The notes beneath the pieces were generated by a model. It was given only the letters and a program-made list of their open reading frames with translations. It was not told the DNA's origin and ran no database searches. The position numbers were made by a program, and so were the translations under genes. Shown in pieces: positions 54,270 through 64,000 of a stretch of 64,000 bases of DNA. The first letter of the stretch is position 1. Each line of letters starts with the position of its first letter. Origin of the DNA: Litchfieldella xinjiangensis (lineage in GTDB: Bacteria; Pseudomonadota; Gammaproteobacteria; Pseudomonadales; Halomonadaceae); NCBI RefSeq assembly GCF_000759345.1, contig NZ_JPZL01000002.1, positions 620,001 through 684,000 on the forward strand, given 5' to 3'.

Positions 54270-55149
54270 CAGCCCAGGCGGCCAAGGTGGCATCGAACAG
54301 GGCATCATGGCCGCTGGCCTTGATCGCGCGAGTGATGCCACAGTGGGCATAGATATCGGCGATCTTGCCGACCGACACCACAGTGCCGCCCTTTTCGTCG
54401 ACCAGCTTCTGCAGCACCGTCGGCGCCGGTGGTTCTACCGCATAATCCCTGCGATTGGCGGTGCGTGTGAAGCCTGCGTCCGCAGTGCCGACGAACGGTC
54501 GAGCGATGACGCGACCGATGTTATAAGGTTCGAGCAGGCCTCGGGCGATTTCACAGACCCGATAGAGCCGCTCCAGGCCGAACGTTTCCTCATGGGCGGC
54601 TATCTGGAAGACCGAGTCCGCCGAGGTGTACACGATCGGCTTGCCGCTTGCCGTGTGAGCTTCGCCGAGACGCTCGAGGATAGCGGTGCCCGAGGCATGG
54701 CAGTTGCCCAACACGCCGGGTAGGTCGGCCTCGGCAACCAATGCCTCGAGCAGGTCAGGTGGGAAGCTTGCCTCGGGGTGCTCGAAATAGCCCCAATCGA
54801 AGAGCACCGGCACCCCGGCGATTTCCCAATGGCCGGAGGGCGTGTCCTTGCCTGAAGAGATCTCCCGTGCATGACCGTACGCCGCCGTGACCGTTTCAGG
54901 GATCGACGCGCCTTCGGCCCATGTGCCGCTGGCTTCGCGGTGGGCATGGAACAGCCCCATGCTGGCCAGGTTGGGCAAATACAGCGGCCCGTGGCGCTGC
55001 GGGCTGTCGCCGACCTGGTCGGCTTCGCCCCGGGCACACGCTTGGGCGATATGGCCCAGGGTGTCGGCACCGGCATCGCCGAAATCGGCAGCGTCCGGGG
55101 TGGCGCCGATGCCGAAGGAGTCGAGAACGAGTACCAGCGCGCGACTCAT
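54199..55149 (-). pseudogene. deoB: Phosphopentomutase DeoB, C-terminally truncated by the deoB-deoD deletion
   Basis: The first ~287 residues match phosphopentomutase (E. coli DeoB is 407): [20 protein letters not shown], with metal Asp and the phospho-acceptor Thr region ETVTAAYGH, then [12 protein letters not shown]-type sequence and [12 protein letters not shown]. After [11 protein letters not shown] the frame runs into deoD DNA read out of frame ([13 protein letters not shown], to the stop). The missing C-terminal 110-120 residues carry the second metal cluster (usual TADHGCDPTW and TDHTREH), so activity should be lost. The junction lies near 54268-54290; GCTGATGCC there fits both parents. 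Its start overlaps the deoA stop by four bases. Confidence 0.85.
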
Positions 55150-56486
55150 GCGTTCCCTCCCACCCTAGCGCTTCGCAGCACGTCTCGGATCAGTGTCGGC
55201 GGGGAGACCGGCGACTCACCGAGGGTGAATGCGGCACGAACCTGCCGGGCGGCACGTTGTGCGTCGTTCTCGCTGCGTGCATGGATGACGGCGAGCGGAC
55301 GTTCCCCATCGATGGCGTCGCCGATCTCGGCAACGTGCGACAGGCCAACGGCATGATCGATGCTGGCCCCCGCGGTCAGGCGTCCGCCACCAAGTTCGAC
55401 CACCGCCATGCCCAGTGCGCGGGTATCGATGGCCTGGACATAGCCTGGCCGATCGCTTGTGACCGTTTGGGTCATCGGCGCATGGGGCAGCACATGTTCG
55501 ATGTCGGCGAGAACATTTGCCGGGCCGCCCAGCCCGGCCACCATCCGCTCGAAGCGTTCGGCGGCGTCTCCTGTCGACAATGCGTCATCCAGTCGTGCTA
55601 TCGCAGCGTCGCGGTCAGCGGCCAGGCCACCGGCAACCAGCATCTCGGTAGCCAATGCGCGGGTCACGTCGAGCAGGCGGCCTCCGCGTTGCTGGCCGGT
55701 GAGCAGCGCGACCGCCTCGCGAACCTCCAGGGCGTTACCGGCGCTGCGTGCCAGGACCTGGTTCATGTCGGTGAGAAGGGCCGTCGTCGGTGTGCCGGCG
55801 CCATCCGCCACGTTGACGATGGCCTCGGCCAGTGCGCGCGAGGCCTCGGGCGTGGGCATAAATGCACCGCTGCCGACCTTGACGTCCATGACCAGTGCGT
55901 CGAGCCCGCAGGCAAGCTTCTTGCCGAGTATCGAGGCGACGATGAGCGGAATCGACTCCACCGTGGCGGTGACGTCGCGTACGGCATAGAGCCGCTTGTC
56001 GGCCGTGGCGAGGTTGCCGGTCTGGCCGATGATGGCGACACCGACATCCTGCACCAAGCGCCGGAACGTGGCATTGTCGGGTGCCACGTCATAGCCCGGG
56101 ATGGCTTCGAGCTTGTCCATAGTACCGCCGGTGTGACCCAGTCCGCGTCCCGATATCATCGGCACGTGGGCACCGCACGCCGCGATCCAGGGTCCAAGAA
56201 TCAGCGAGACGACATCCCCGACGCCGCCGGTGGAGTGCTTGTCGATCACCGGTCCGTGCAGGCCCAGCTCGCGCCAGTCGATTACTTCACCGCTGTCGCG
56301 GATGGCCATGGTCAACGCCACGGCTTCGTCGTCGTTCATGCCATTGAGGTACACGGCCATGGCGAAGGCGCCGATCTGCCCGTCGCCGATGCGCTCGTCG
56401 GCGATGCCGGCAACGAAGCGCTCGATCGCTTCGGCCGAGAGGGCTTGCCCGTCCCGTTTGGCGCGCAGGATCTCCTGGGGCAGCAT
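55146..56486 (-). CDS. deoA: Thymidine phosphorylase DeoA
   Basis: The 446-residue enzyme splits thymidine and deoxyuridine with phosphate. Family marks: [20 protein letters not shown] at the N-terminus, the phosphate-binding [36 protein letters not shown] and [20 protein letters not shown]. Length matches E. coli DeoA (440). GAGGTT precedes its ATG, which overlaps the deoC stop by one base (TGATG). It is the third gene of nupC-deoC-deoA-deoB'-deoD'-cdd and intact. Confidence 0.96.
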   Translation of the reverse strand: MLPQEILRAKRDGQALSAEAIERFVAGIADERIGDGQIGAFAMAVYLNGMNDDEAVALTMAIRDSGEVIDWRELGLHGPVIDKHSTGGVGDVVSLILGPWIAACGAHVPMISGRGLGHTGGTMDKLEAIPGYDVAPDNATFRRLVQDVGVAIIGQTGNLATADKRLYAVRDVTATVESIPLIVASILGKKLACGLDALVMDVKVGSGAFMPTPEASRALAEAIVNVADGAGTPTTALLTDMNQVLARSAGNALEVREAVALLTGQQRGGRLLDVTRALATEMLVAGGLAADRDAAIARLDDALSTGDAAERFERMVAGLGGPANVLADIEHVLPHAPMTQTVTSDRPGYVQAIDTRALGMAVVELGGGRLTAGASIDHAVGLSHVAEIGDAIDGERPLAVIHARSENDAQRAARQVRAAFTLGESPVSPPTLIRDVLRSARVGGNA

Positions 56487-57259
56487 CAGTAACCTCCTGA
56501 GCTGGGGGTATCGCCTTTCATATCGAGGGTGTCGAGCAGGTTGGCGAGCAGGCTCGAGGCACCGAAGCGGAAGTGGGCCGGGGTGACCCAGGCAGACCCC
56601 ATGAACCGATTGGCCAAGGCCAGATAGTCCGCCGCATCCTCGGCCGTGCGCACCCCTCCGGCCGCCTTGAAACCCACCGCGCCGCCATGTTCACGAATGA
56701 CATGAAGCATGATTTCGGTGGCTTCCAGGGTGGCGTTTACGGCCACCTTGCCGGTCGAGGTCTTGAGAAAATCGGCACCCCCGGCGATAGCCAGTTCGCT
56801 GGCTTCGCGTATCAGGGCCGGGTCGTGCAGCTCCCCCGTTTCGAGGATCACCTTGAGCGTTCGAGCGCCGCAGGCCTGCTTGCAAGCTTCGACCAGGGCG
56901 CGGCCGAGGCCGCCGTCGCCACGCATGAGGGCACGATAGGGGAAGACCACGTCGACTTCGTCGGCGCCGCGAGAGACAGCGTCTTGCGTCTCGCGAACCG
57001 CGTGGTCGATATCGTCATTGCCATGCGGAAAGTTGGTGACTGTCGCGATCTTGACCTTGTCGGCCAGGCCCAGCGATGCCAGATCATGGCGAGCGCGTAC
57101 GATGAACGACGGATAGATGCACACCGCCGCCGGGTGGCCGGCGGGGGTATCCGCTTGTCGGCAAAGAGCGGTGATGCGTGTTTCGGTGTCGTCATCGTTG
57201 AGGCTGGTCAGGTCCATCAGGGACAGCGCCTGGCGTGCCACAGCTTGAAGATCGTTCAT
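56486..57259 (-). CDS. deoC: Deoxyribose-phosphate aldolase DeoC
   Basis: The 257-residue aldolase cleaves 2-deoxyribose 5-phosphate to glyceraldehyde 3-phosphate and acetaldehyde. It is very similar to E. coli Deo[41 protein letters not shown], the Schiff-base lysine in [15 protein letters not shown] and the second lysine in [15 protein letters not shown]. The frame is open to 57634, but the start at 57259 gives the family N-terminus ([17 protein letters not shown]). It follows nupC by 19 bases. With deoB damaged, DeoC may still use deoxyribose phosphate from other sources. Confidence 0.97.
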   Translation of the reverse strand: MNDLQAVARQALSLMDLTSLNDDDTETRITALCRQADTPAGHPAAVCIYPSFIVRARHDLASLGLADKVKIATVTNFPHGNDDIDHAVRETQDAVSRGADEVDVVFPYRALMRGDGGLGRALVEACKQACGARTLKVILETGELHDPALIREASELAIAGGADFLKTSTGKVAVNATLEATEIMLHVIREHGGAVGFKAAGGVRTAEDAADYLALANRFMGSAWVTPAHFRFGASSLLANLLDTLDMKGDTPSSGGY

Positions 57260-57278
57260 GTTAGGTCTCACTTCTCGG

Positions 57279-58553
57279 TCAGCCGCCTGTCGCAGCCAGG
57301 GCAATAAAGAAACCGGCAATCGAAGCCGACATGAGGTTGGACAAGGTGCCTGCCAGCACCGCCTTGACGCCGAAGCGGGCGATGTCATGGCGTCGGCTGG
57401 GGGCAATGCTGCCCAGTCCGCCGAGCAGGATCGCGATCGACGATAGGTTGGCGAACCCGCACAGGGCGAAGGAGAGAACCGCCACGGTGTGTGCCGACAT
57501 CGCTTCGCCGGTGGCGGCGACCATCTGCTCGCCATCGATATAGGGCGCCAGGTTGATGAAGGCGACGAATTCGTTGACCACCAGTTTCTGGCCGATGAAC
57601 GAGCCGGCGAGCGTGGCTTCTTGCCAGGGCACACCGAGCAGGAACGCCAGCGGGGCGAACAGCCAGCCGAGCAGCAGCTCGAGGCTCAGGCTGTCCATGC
57701 CGAACCAGCCGCCGATGCCTCCCAGGATGCCATTGATCAGGGCAATCAAGCCGATGAACGCCAGCAGCATGGCCCCCACATTGGCCGCCAGACGCAGCCC
57801 CGAGGTGGCACCGGATGCGGCGGCATCGAGAACGTTCGAAGGCTTGTCTTCTTCCTGGATGCGCTCCTTGGCATCAGAAATGTCGTCATCGGGGGTTTCG
57901 GTTTCAGGCAGCAGCAACTTGGCGAATAGCAGGCCGCCGGGGGCGGCCATGAACGAGGCGGCCACCAGATATTCCATGGGAATGCCCAGTGCGGCGTAGC
58001 CGGCCAGTACCGAGCCGGCCACCGAGGCCAACCCCCCGCACATCACGGCGAACAGTTGAGAGGGCGTCATGCGTGCAATGAACGGCCGTACCACCAGGGG
58101 CGCTTCCGTCTGGCCGACGAAGATATTGGCGGTGGCCGACATCGACTCGGTGCGGGAAGTGCCCAGCGCCTTCTGCAGCAATCCCCCCAAGATACGTATG
58201 ATCCATTGCATGATGCCCAGGTAGTAGAGCACGGCAATCAGCGAGGAGAAGAAGATAATGACCGGCAGCACACGAATGGCGAAGACGAACCCCACCGCGT
58301 CGATATTGGCGAGTCCGCCGAACAGGAAGTCGATGCCATTATTGGCGTAACTGACGACTTGGCTTACACCGTCGGAAATGGTTTTCAGGGTCGCCTGGCC
58401 AAAGGGGACATATAGCACGAAGGCACCGATGCCGGCCTGGATCAGGAAGGCGCCGCCCACGGTGCGCAAACGAATGGCGCGGCGATTGTAGGAGAAGACG
58501 ATGGCGATGAGGATCAGCGTCGCCATCCCGACCAGACTCATGAAGATGGTCAT
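57279..58553 (-). CDS. nupC: Concentrative nucleoside transporter NupC
   Basis: This 424-residue membrane protein is a CNT-family nucleoside importer driven by cations. Conserved blocks are [60 protein letters not shown] and [19 protein letters not shown]. These include the glutamines and glutamates of the nucleoside site. It has about ten helices. It heads the deo operon and lies about 90 bases from the DeoR operator. It brings in nucleosides for DeoA, DeoD and Cdd. Confidence 0.94.
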   Translation of the reverse strand: MTIFMSLVGMATLILIAIVFSYNRRAIRLRTVGGAFLIQAGIGAFVLYVPFGQATLKTISDGVSQVVSYANNGIDFLFGGLANIDAVGFVFAIRVLPVIIFFSSLIAVLYYLGIMQWIIRILGGLLQKALGTSRTESMSATANIFVGQTEAPLVVRPFIARMTPSQLFAVMCGGLASVAGSVLAGYAALGIPMEYLVAASFMAAPGGLLFAKLLLPETETPDDDISDAKERIQEEDKPSNVLDAAASGATSGLRLAANVGAMLLAFIGLIALINGILGGIGGWFGMDSLSLELLLGWLFAPLAFLLGVPWQEATLAGSFIGQKLVVNEFVAFINLAPYIDGEQMVAATGEAMSAHTVAVLSFALCGFANLSSIAILLGGLGSIAPSRRHDIARFGVKAVLAGTLSNLMSASIAGFFIALAATGG

Positions 58554-58644
58554 GTCTACCTCGGGGTTGTCGTTGTTGGGTTTGCCGGACGGGCCGGGGC
58601 GATGGGTGGGTCATTCGGGTATCGAGTCAAAACTATAACATGCA

Positions 58645-58660
58645 TGTTAATTTTCTAACA
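58645..58660. promoter_or_regulatory. DeoR operator between nupC-deo and deoR
   Basis: TGTTAATTTTCTAACA matches the E. coli DeoR operator TGTTAGAATTCTAACA at 13 of 16 positions, with only the middle three differing. An overlapping perfect 14-bp palindrome, TAACATGCATGTTA, lies at 58636-58649 and may be a second site. Both lie in the 256-base region between the divergent nupC and deoR starts, so DeoR would control both. Confidence 0.75.
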
Positions 58661-58809
58661 TTTTTGCTGCCCGGTGAGCTGTCCTGGCTGGCTATTTGAT
58701 CGCCAGTGACGCAGCATGAGCCGACAAGCAGTTGATCCATAAAGGATCGGGAACCAGGAATTCGACGTTGGCCAAAGAGAAACGGACGCACAAGGAGAAG
58801 GGAGCCTCG

Positions 58810-59574
58810 ATGAACGGTCGTAGTGCAATGCGGTTATCGCGATTGCAGGAACTTCTGGCACGAGGCGGGACGATCCATCTATCGGAGGCCGCCGGGTTGT
58901 GTGGTGTCTCTGAGATGACTATTCGCCGCGATGTGGCCGCGAGCGAGGGGGCACTCGTCTTTATCGGCGGTCGTCTGGTCCTGGCCGACAACCCCCAGTA
59001 TGCCCCGGTTTACAACCTCGATGCCGAGCAGGGCAGCCACATGCCAGCCAAGCACCGGTTGTGTGAACGGGCCGTGGCATTGGTTGAAGAAGGCGATACG
59101 CTTTTCATCGATTGTGGTACCACCCTGCTTCCCCTGGTCGGGGCATTGGCCGATCGTGGGCCGCTTACCGTGGTCACCTACGCGCTGAATGTGGCCGAGG
59201 CCGCCAGCCGAACGCCCAACCTGCGACTCGTGCTGCTCGGCGGACTCTATCATGCCAGCTCACAATCCTTCGGCAGTGATGAAATGGCGACGACCATACG
59301 CCGCCTGGGCATCAACAAGGCGTTCATTTCGGCAGCTGGCTTGCATGTCGAGCGGGGGGTGAGTTGTTTCCACTTTCATGAGGTGGCCGCCAAACAGGCG
59401 GCCATCGAGGCGGCCGAGCAGCGCATCCTGGTTGTGGACGACAGTAAGCTGGGACGGATTCGCCCCGCCTATTTCGCGGAGCTGGAGGAATTCGACTGGA
59501 TCGTCACCCAGCGGGAGACGAATGAGGCGTTGCAGGGTCGCGGTAGCCCTCTGCCGCGACTCGCCCTGGCATGA
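58810..59574 (+). CDS. deoR: DeoR family repressor of deoxyribonucleoside genes
   Basis: This 254-residue regulator has a DeoR helix-turn-helix (about residues 8-55, LSEAAGLCGVSEMTIRRDV) and a sugar-phosphate-sensing C-terminal domain. It resembles E. coli DeoR itself over FIDCGTTLLPLVGAL, HASSQSFGSDEM, SAAGLHVERGVSCFHFHEVA and VVDDSKLGRIRPAYFAELEE. AAGGAGAAGGGAG precedes ATG 58810; the frame opens at 58732. The effector is expected to be deoxyribose 5-phosphate. With deoB damaged, levels of that inducer from purine nucleosides should change. Confidence 0.9.
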   Translation: MNGRSAMRLSRLQELLARGGTIHLSEAAGLCGVSEMTIRRDVAASEGALVFIGGRLVLADNPQYAPVYNLDAEQGSHMPAKHRLCERAVALVEEGDTLFIDCGTTLLPLVGALADRGPLTVVTYALNVAEAASRTPNLRLVLLGGLYHASSQSFGSDEMATTIRRLGINKAFISAAGLHVERGVSCFHFHEVAAKQAAIEAAEQRILVVDDSKLGRIRPAYFAELEEFDWIVTQRETNEALQGRGSPLPRLALA

Positions 59575-59600
59575 TTTGACCTGTGAGCTATTTCAAGCTG

Positions 59601-60203
59601 TCAGGGTGTACAGAAATAACAATGCGCCGGTGGCACGTTGAGCGGTTCGAAATCGCTGCGCACCTGGCTGAAGATACGCACGAGATCCGCCTTGGCCTTG
59701 GGTGAGAACTGGTAGATCAGCATCGAACCCGTCGGCTTCAGGGCTTGTTGGCTGCCCTCGAACAGACTCACACGCAATTCGTCGGGCATGGTGCTGAACG
59801 GCAACCCGGCCACGACATGGTCGGCTGCCCCCAGGCCATGATCCGACAGGATGTCCGCCACATTCTCGGCAGAGTCATGGATCACATCCAGTCGAGGGTC
59901 GAATAGCGTTTCGTTGAGGAAGTCGACAAAGTCCTCGTTGGTCTCCACCACGATCAGCCGCGCTTCGGGATGCATCCGCGCCAGAATCTCGCGGGTAATG
60001 GTGCCGACCCCAGGCCCGTATTCGACAATCACCCTGGCGTTTTCCCAGTCGGCCTGATCCAGTAACCGGCGCACCAGAAAGCCCGAGCTGGGAATGATCG
60101 AGCCCAACATGCGGGGATGCTTGAAGAAATTTCTGGCGAAAAGCATCCATTGACTGCGCTGGGAGGGCACGGGCTTTTCTGAGGTGCGAGGCTGGAAATC
60201 CAT
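59601..60203 (-). CDS. Class I SAM-dependent methyltransferase (phospholipid N-methyltransferase-like)
   Basis: This 200-residue enzyme has the SAM-binding motif VIVEYGPGVGTITREIL (about residues 55-71). LIVVETNEDFVDFLNETL and VIHDSAENVADIL follow as motifs II and III. RNFFKHPRMLGSIIPSSGFL is the substrate-recognition region of the PmtA/rRNA-adenine-methylase-like group that methylates phosphatidylethanolamine or related lipids. AAGGAA precedes ATG 60203; the frame is open upstream to 60275. It is convergent with deoR, 26 bases apart. A lipid substrate is likely by family but not proved. Confidence 0.85.
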   Translation of the reverse strand: MDFQPRTSEKPVPSQRSQWMLFARNFFKHPRMLGSIIPSSGFLVRRLLDQADWENARVIVEYGPGVGTITREILARMHPEARLIVVETNEDFVDFLNETLFDPRLDVIHDSAENVADILSDHGLGAADHVVAGLPFSTMPDELRVSLFEGSQQALKPTGSMLIYQFSPKAKADLVRIFSQVRSDFEPLNVPPAHCYFCTP

Positions 60204-60574
60204 TGACCGTTCCTTATGTCGAATAACGTCACATTCCCACAACTCTAGGCTAACGCGGGGCCTGGGGAAAGGCACGAGGCTATCTGGTGCTCTAGATGGG
60301 GCGCGCCATGGCTCGCTGGACTATCGTTTGCTTGGGCATTGCAAGGCCTAATGTCGCACATGGCTGCGGCAAATCGTCCCTTCACAATGGCGCTCGGTAT
60401 CGGCACCCTTTCCCACCCGCGGTCGCTTCCCCCGGCCGCGGGCAGTCTCACAGCAAGCCTGCCGCCCGTTGTTTCCTGAGGGCGGGTTACCCGACCAAGG
60501 TGCTGTGACGACTGTTAGCTAGCTAAAAAAAAGTGTGCTAATTTCCCGCTCCCCAGCCCTGACGAGGTCAAATC
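60204..60574. other. 371-base intergenic region before cyoA
   Basis: No gene is seen; a 70-codon frame at 60296-60508 has no recognisable family. The last 70 bases (GTTAGCTAGCTAAAAAAAAGTG and beyond, near 60514-60550) are AT-rich and likely contain the cyoA promoter. The methyltransferase promoter should lie in the first 100 bases. Confidence 0.5.
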
Positions 60575-61546
60575 ATGAGAGGAAATCGCCGCTTGCGCGT
60601 GCTCGGCGTCTTGCTGTTGACGGCGTTACCCTTGCTTCTGGCCGGTTGTAGTTCGGCATTGCTGGATCCCAAGGGCGAGGTCGGTATGGAGCAGCGTACG
60701 CTGATCCTCACCGCCTTCGGTTTGATGCAAATCGTGGTCATCCCCGTCATTGTCATGACGCTGCTGTTCGCCTGGCGTTACCGTCGCAGTAACCACAAGG
60801 CTGCCTACAATCCCGATTGGGCGCACAACAACTGGATCGAAGCCATCGTCTGGTTGATACCGTGCGTGATCATCGTGTTCCTGGCGGGTCTCACCTGGTA
60901 CACGTCACACAGCCTCGATCCGCACAGGTCCCTGGCCGAAGACGGTGAAGAGCTTGAAATCCAGGCGGTATCGCTGGATTGGAAGTGGCTGTTCATCTAT
61001 CCCGAGCAGGGCATCGCCACGGTCAATGAGGTGGCCTTCCCTGCCAATGTCCCGGTGCGCTTCCGGGTCAGCTCCGGATCGGTAATGAACGCATTCTTCA
61101 TTCCCCACCTGGGCAGCCAGATCTATGCCATGGCCGGCATGGACAACGATGTGCATCTGATAGCCAATCACGAAGGCACCTACGAAGGTCGCTCCACGAA
61201 TTACAGTGGCGCCGGCTTCTCGGAAATGACCTTCGAGGCCATGGCTACCTCGCCCGAAGAGTTCGACAGCTGGGTCGAAGGCGTTCGCGAATCGTCGCAG
61301 ACGCTCACCTTCCCTGACGGCTATGCCGAACTGGTGGAACCGACCATCAACCACCCGGTTGAGTATTTCTCGAGTGTGTCATCGGGGCTGTACGAAGACA
61401 TCGTGTCGAGCTTCCTCGGGGGTAGTGAAGGCATCCACGTGCCGCCGTCCGATGGCGGGCATGGACATACCGATCATCGTGCCGGTGAGGAGAGCCATGA
61501 AGATCATGGCGAGATCTCGCCCACCAGCGCGGAGGCAGCGGAGTAA
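60575..61546 (+). CDS. cyoA: Cytochrome bo3 ubiquinol oxidase subunit II CyoA
   Basis: This 323-residue subunit of the terminal oxidase is a lipoprotein: the signal peptide ends in LLLAGCSS, with Cys24-25 as the lipid site. Two membrane helices follow (about residues 42-65 and 88-110), then a cupredoxin domain. LDWKWLFIYPEQGIATVNE and VMNAFFIPHLGSQIYAMAGM replace the copper-A ligands of cytochrome oxidases, as expected for quinol oxidases. A histidine-rich tail (GGHGHTDHRAGEESHEDH) near residue 295-315 is specific to this protein. GAGG precedes the ATG. It starts the cyoABC operon. Confidence 0.96.
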   Translation: MRGNRRLRVLGVLLLTALPLLLAGCSSALLDPKGEVGMEQRTLILTAFGLMQIVVIPVIVMTLLFAWRYRRSNHKAAYNPDWAHNNWIEAIVWLIPCVIIVFLAGLTWYTSHSLDPHRSLAEDGEELEIQAVSLDWKWLFIYPEQGIATVNEVAFPANVPVRFRVSSGSVMNAFFIPHLGSQIYAMAGMDNDVHLIANHEGTYEGRSTNYSGAGFSEMTFEAMATSPEEFDSWVEGVRESSQTLTFPDGYAELVEPTINHPVEYFSSVSSGLYEDIVSSFLGGSEGIHVPPSDGGHGHTDHRAGEESHEDHGEISPTSAEAAE

Positions 61547-61549
61547 ATC

Positions 61550-63589
61550 ATGTTCGGAAAACTCAGCTTGGACGCCATTCCTACCCATGACCCGATCATC
61601 ATGATCGTGGCGGTAGTAATGGGAATCGGCGCGATTGCGCTGCTTGGCGCTATCACCTATTACCGCAAGTGGGGTTGGCTGTGGTCGGAGTGGTTCACCA
61701 CCGTCGACCACAAGAAGCTTGGCATCATGTATTTCATCGTCGCCCTGGTGATGCTGATCCGTGGCTTCTCCGACGCCATCATGATGCGTATCCAGCAGGC
61801 CATGTCCGTGGCCGGTGCGGAGGGCTACCTGCCCCCCGATCATTTCGATCAGATCTTTACCGCGCATGGCGTGATCATGATCTTCTTCGTCGCCATGCCC
61901 ATGGTCATCGGTCTGATGAACCTGGTAGTGCCGTTGCAGATCGGTGCGCGTGACGTGGCATACCCGTTCCTGAACAACCTCAGCTTCTGGCTGTTCGTGG
62001 CGGGTGCCGCGCTGGTCAACGTTTCGCTCGTCATCGGTGAGTTCGCCACGACCGGCTGGCTGGCCTACGCCCCCTTGTCGGGGATCGAGTACAGTCCCGG
62101 GGTGGGGGTCGATTACTGGATATGGGCGTTACAGATATCGGGGATAGGCACGACGCTGACGGGGATCAACTTCTTCGTCACCATTCTCAAGATGCGCGCG
62201 CCGGGCATGACGCTGTTTCGCATGCCGATCTTCACCTGGACGTCGCTGTGCTCCAATGTGCTGATCATCGCCTCGTTCCCGATCCTGACGGCGACGGTTG
62301 CCCTGTTGACGCTGGATCGCTACATGGGGATGCACTTCTTCACCAATGATTTTGGCGGCAACATGATGATGTACGTCAATCTCATCTGGGCCTGGGGGCA
62401 CCCCGAAGTCTATATCCTGATCCTGCCGGCGTTCGGCGTATTCTCGGAAGTGGTCGCGACGTTCTCGCGCAAGCGGCTGTTCGGCTACAAGACCATGGTC
62501 TGGGCCACGGTGTGCATTACGCTGCTGTCGTTCATCGTCTGGCTGCACCACTTCTTCACCATGGGAGCGGGGGCCAACGTCAATGCCTTCTTCGGCATCA
62601 TGACGATGATCATCGCGATCCCCACCGGCGTGAAGGTATTCAACTGGCTGTTTACCATGTATCGCGGCAGCCTCGAGATGTCGACGCCGATGCTGTGGAC
62701 GATCGGTTTCATCATCACCTTCACCATTGGTGGCATGACCGGGGTGATGCTGGCGGTGCCGGCGGCCAACTTCGTGCTGCACAACAGCCTGTTCGTCATT
62801 GCACACTTCCACAACGTCATCATCGGTGGGGTGCTGTTCGGCATGCTGGCGGGGCTGATCTACTGGTTCCCGAAGGCCTTCGGCTTCAAGCTCGACGAGA
62901 AGTGGGGCAAGCGCAGCTTCTGGTTCTGGCTGATCGGGTTCTACGTGGCCTTCATGCCGCTCTATGTGCTGAGCTTCCATGGGGCCGTGCGCCGCATGCA
63001 ATCCTACGGTCCTGAGGAATGGCAGATATGGTTCATCGTCGCGCTGGTCGGTGCGCTGCTGATCATGGCAGGTATTGTCTGCACCGCGATCCAGCTCTAC
63101 GTGAGCATCAAGAACCGCCATCATCCCGCCTATGTCGATGTCAGTGGCGACCCGTGGGACGGCCGTACCCTGGAGTGGTCGGTGGCCTCGCCCGCGCCGC
63201 ACTATAACTTCGCCCACCTGCCGCAGATCGGTCAGATCGACGACTTCTGGGAAATGAAGCGCCAAGGACGTGTGACCGTGAACGAAGGGCCTTACGAGCC
63301 GATCCACATGCCGCGCAATACTGCAGCCGGTCCCATCATCAGCCTGTTTTCGGTAGTGGTCGGGTTTGGCCTGGTCTGGCATATCTGGTGGCTGGCCATT
63401 GTCGGTGCGCTGGGCTGCCTGGTGAGCTTCCTGGCCCGCGTGTTCAACGACGACATCGATTACTACGTGCCCGCAGAAGAGGTCGAACGGACCGAGCGTG
63501 CCCACCAGCAGCGTCTCGAGGAATATCGCAAGTGGCTGGAGGCGCATCCTGAGGAGAACCCCAACGCTCAAGTCAGGATGGAGGGCTAA
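61550..63589 (+). CDS. cyoB: Cytochrome bo3 ubiquinol oxidase subunit I CyoB
   Basis: This 679-residue catalytic subunit carries the heme b, heme o3 and copper-B center that reduces oxygen to water while pumping protons. Heme and copper ligands are visible: His in [21 protein letters not shown] with the copper-histidine and the linked tyrosine, HHFFTMGAG for the histidine pair, and HFHNVIIGG. The quinol-site residues Arg and Asp occur in [15 protein letters not shown], and the K-channel lysine in [22 protein letters not shown] bears the D-channel aspartate. It lies three bases after cyoA. Confidence 0.98.
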   Translation: MFGKLSLDAIPTHDPIIMIVAVVMGIGAIALLGAITYYRKWGWLWSEWFTTVDHKKLGIMYFIVALVMLIRGFSDAIMMRIQQAMSVAGAEGYLPPDHFDQIFTAHGVIMIFFVAMPMVIGLMNLVVPLQIGARDVAYPFLNNLSFWLFVAGAALVNVSLVIGEFATTGWLAYAPLSGIEYSPGVGVDYWIWALQISGIGTTLTGINFFVTILKMRAPGMTLFRMPIFTWTSLCSNVLIIASFPILTATVALLTLDRYMGMHFFTNDFGGNMMMYVNLIWAWGHPEVYILILPAFGVFSEVVATFSRKRLFGYKTMVWATVCITLLSFIVWLHHFFTMGAGANVNAFFGIMTMIIAIPTGVKVFNWLFTMYRGSLEMSTPMLWTIGFIITFTIGGMTGVMLAVPAANFVLHNSLFVIAHFHNVIIGGVLFGMLAGLIYWFPKAFGFKLDEKWGKRSFWFWLIGFYVAFMPLYVLSFHGAVRRMQSYGPEEWQIWFIVALVGALLIMAGIVCTAIQLYVSIKNRHHPAYVDVSGDPWDGRTLEWSVASPAPHYNFAHLPQIGQIDDFWEMKRQGRVTVNEGPYEPIHMPRNTAAGPIISLFSVVVGFGLVWHIWWLAIVGALGCLVSFLARVFNDDIDYYVPAEEVERTERAHQQRLEEYRKWLEAHPEENPNAQVRMEG

Positions 63590-63591
63590 CC

Positions 63592-64000
63592 ATGGCGAGT
63601 GAATCAATGAGTCAACATGGCGATCATGCGCACCCGGAAACCCATGCGCATCACGACACCGGCAGCATCAAGGTATTCGGTTTCTGGGTCTACCTGATGA
63701 GCGACCTGGTGATCTTCGGGTCACTGTTCGCCACCTACGCCGTGCTCCTTCGGGGCACGGCCGGGGGCCCCTCCGGGGCCGATATCTTCGACCTGCCGTT
63801 GATACTGGCCGGCACCTTCCTGCTGCTGATCAGTAGTTTTACCTATGGCATGGCCGTACTCGCCATGACCGCGGAGAAGGTCAAGCAGCTCTCCGCCTGG
63901 CTGATCGTGACCTTCCTGCTCGGGGCGGGGTTCATCGCGCTGGAAATCTATGAATTCCAGCACCTGATCCACGAAGGCTACGGGCCCGATCGCAGCGCCT
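63592..64000 (+). CDS. cyoC: Cytochrome bo3 ubiquinol oxidase subunit III CyoC (partial)
   Basis: The first 136 codons are present; the gene runs past the window end. After a histidine-rich N-terminus (residues 1-25, [17 protein letters not shown]) comes [20 protein letters not shown], the first helix of the heme-copper oxidase subunit III family. Further helices lie at about residues 60-80 and 95-118. It starts two bases after the cyoB stop. CyoD and a heme O synthase would be expected beyond the window, as in other cyo operons. Confidence 0.95.
   Translation, partial: MASESMSQHGDHAHPETHAHHDTGSIKVFGFWVYLMSDLVIFGSLFATYAVLLRGTAGGPSGADIFDLPLILAGTFLLLISSFTYGMAVLAMTAEKVKQLSAWLIVTFLLGAGFIALEIYEFQHLIHEGYGPDRSA

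Noticed and set aside
57260-57634. 125-codon N-terminal extension of DeoC
   Set aside because: The extension overlaps the nupC 3' end in another frame and has shadow composition. DeoC homology begins exactly at the internal Met at 57259.
62129-63607. 492-codon open frame opposite cyoB
   Set aside because: The composition (His, Gln, Arg, Glu) is that of a shadow of a membrane-protein gene. CyoB is certain on the plus strand.

Overview
The window is a GC-rich chromosomal segment from a gammaproteobacterium, most likely a Halomonas-type member of the Halomonadaceae. I infer this from two TRAP transporters beside sugar-acid genes, a cytochrome bo3 operon, an E. coli-like deo/nup cluster and gammaproteobacterial repair genes (ada, katG, sbcCD, nfi). 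There is no rRNA, tRNA, insertion sequence, prophage or CRISPR array that I can see. Genes are tightly packed; only 34.0-34.5 kb and 60.2-60.6 kb exceed 300 bases without a gene.

Positions 1-29 kb form a sugar-acid and pentose catabolic island. It opens with a TRAP transporter (SBP cut by the window edge), an Ldh2-type dehydrogenase and a GntR/FadR regulator. A minus-strand SDR / FAH hydrolase / UxaA-family dehydratase operon follows. Next is a seven-gene minus-strand operon: TRAP dctP-dctQ-dctM, a GPH symporter, an intracellular GH43 arabinosidase, AraD1 and an alpha-ketoglutaric semialdehyde dehydrogenase. Divergent from it are a Gfo/Idh/MocA sugar dehydrogenase, a GbpR-like LysR regulator, the ABC importer araFGH, L-arabinonate dehydratase, a damaged SMP-30 lactonase, a XylD-type dehydratase, an EamA exporter and a second GntR regulator. 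Together these give the non-phosphorylative L-arabinose route to 2-oxoglutarate. The SDR+FAH pair could add the branch to pyruvate plus glycolate. A perfect 17-bp palindrome in front of the second gntR recurs imperfectly in front of the TRAP/AraD1 operon, which links that regulator to the whole arabinose block.

Positions 28-46 kb hold housekeeping and stress genes: argE-like deacetylase, Ca2+/Na+ antiporter, MAPEG protein, DASS transporter, ada (interrupted by an in-frame stop), katG, sbcDC, nfi, an aldo-keto reductase, DUF1415, tpx and osmC. Positions 45-53 kb carry an amidoligase plus glutamine-amidotransferase pair divergent from a large MscS-family channel, an AsmA-like protein and a pair of J-domain-related proteins.

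Positions 53-60 kb are a nucleoside catabolism cluster (nupC-deoC-deoA-deoB'-deoD'-cdd, with divergent deoR and a recognisable DeoR operator). In it a deletion has joined the front of deoB to a shortened deoD. A phospholipid-type methyltransferase follows, and the window ends in cyoA-cyoB-cyoC of the bo3 quinol oxidase. Three genes in the window (the lactonase, ada and deoB/deoD) carry clear lesions, which is the most unusual general feature.
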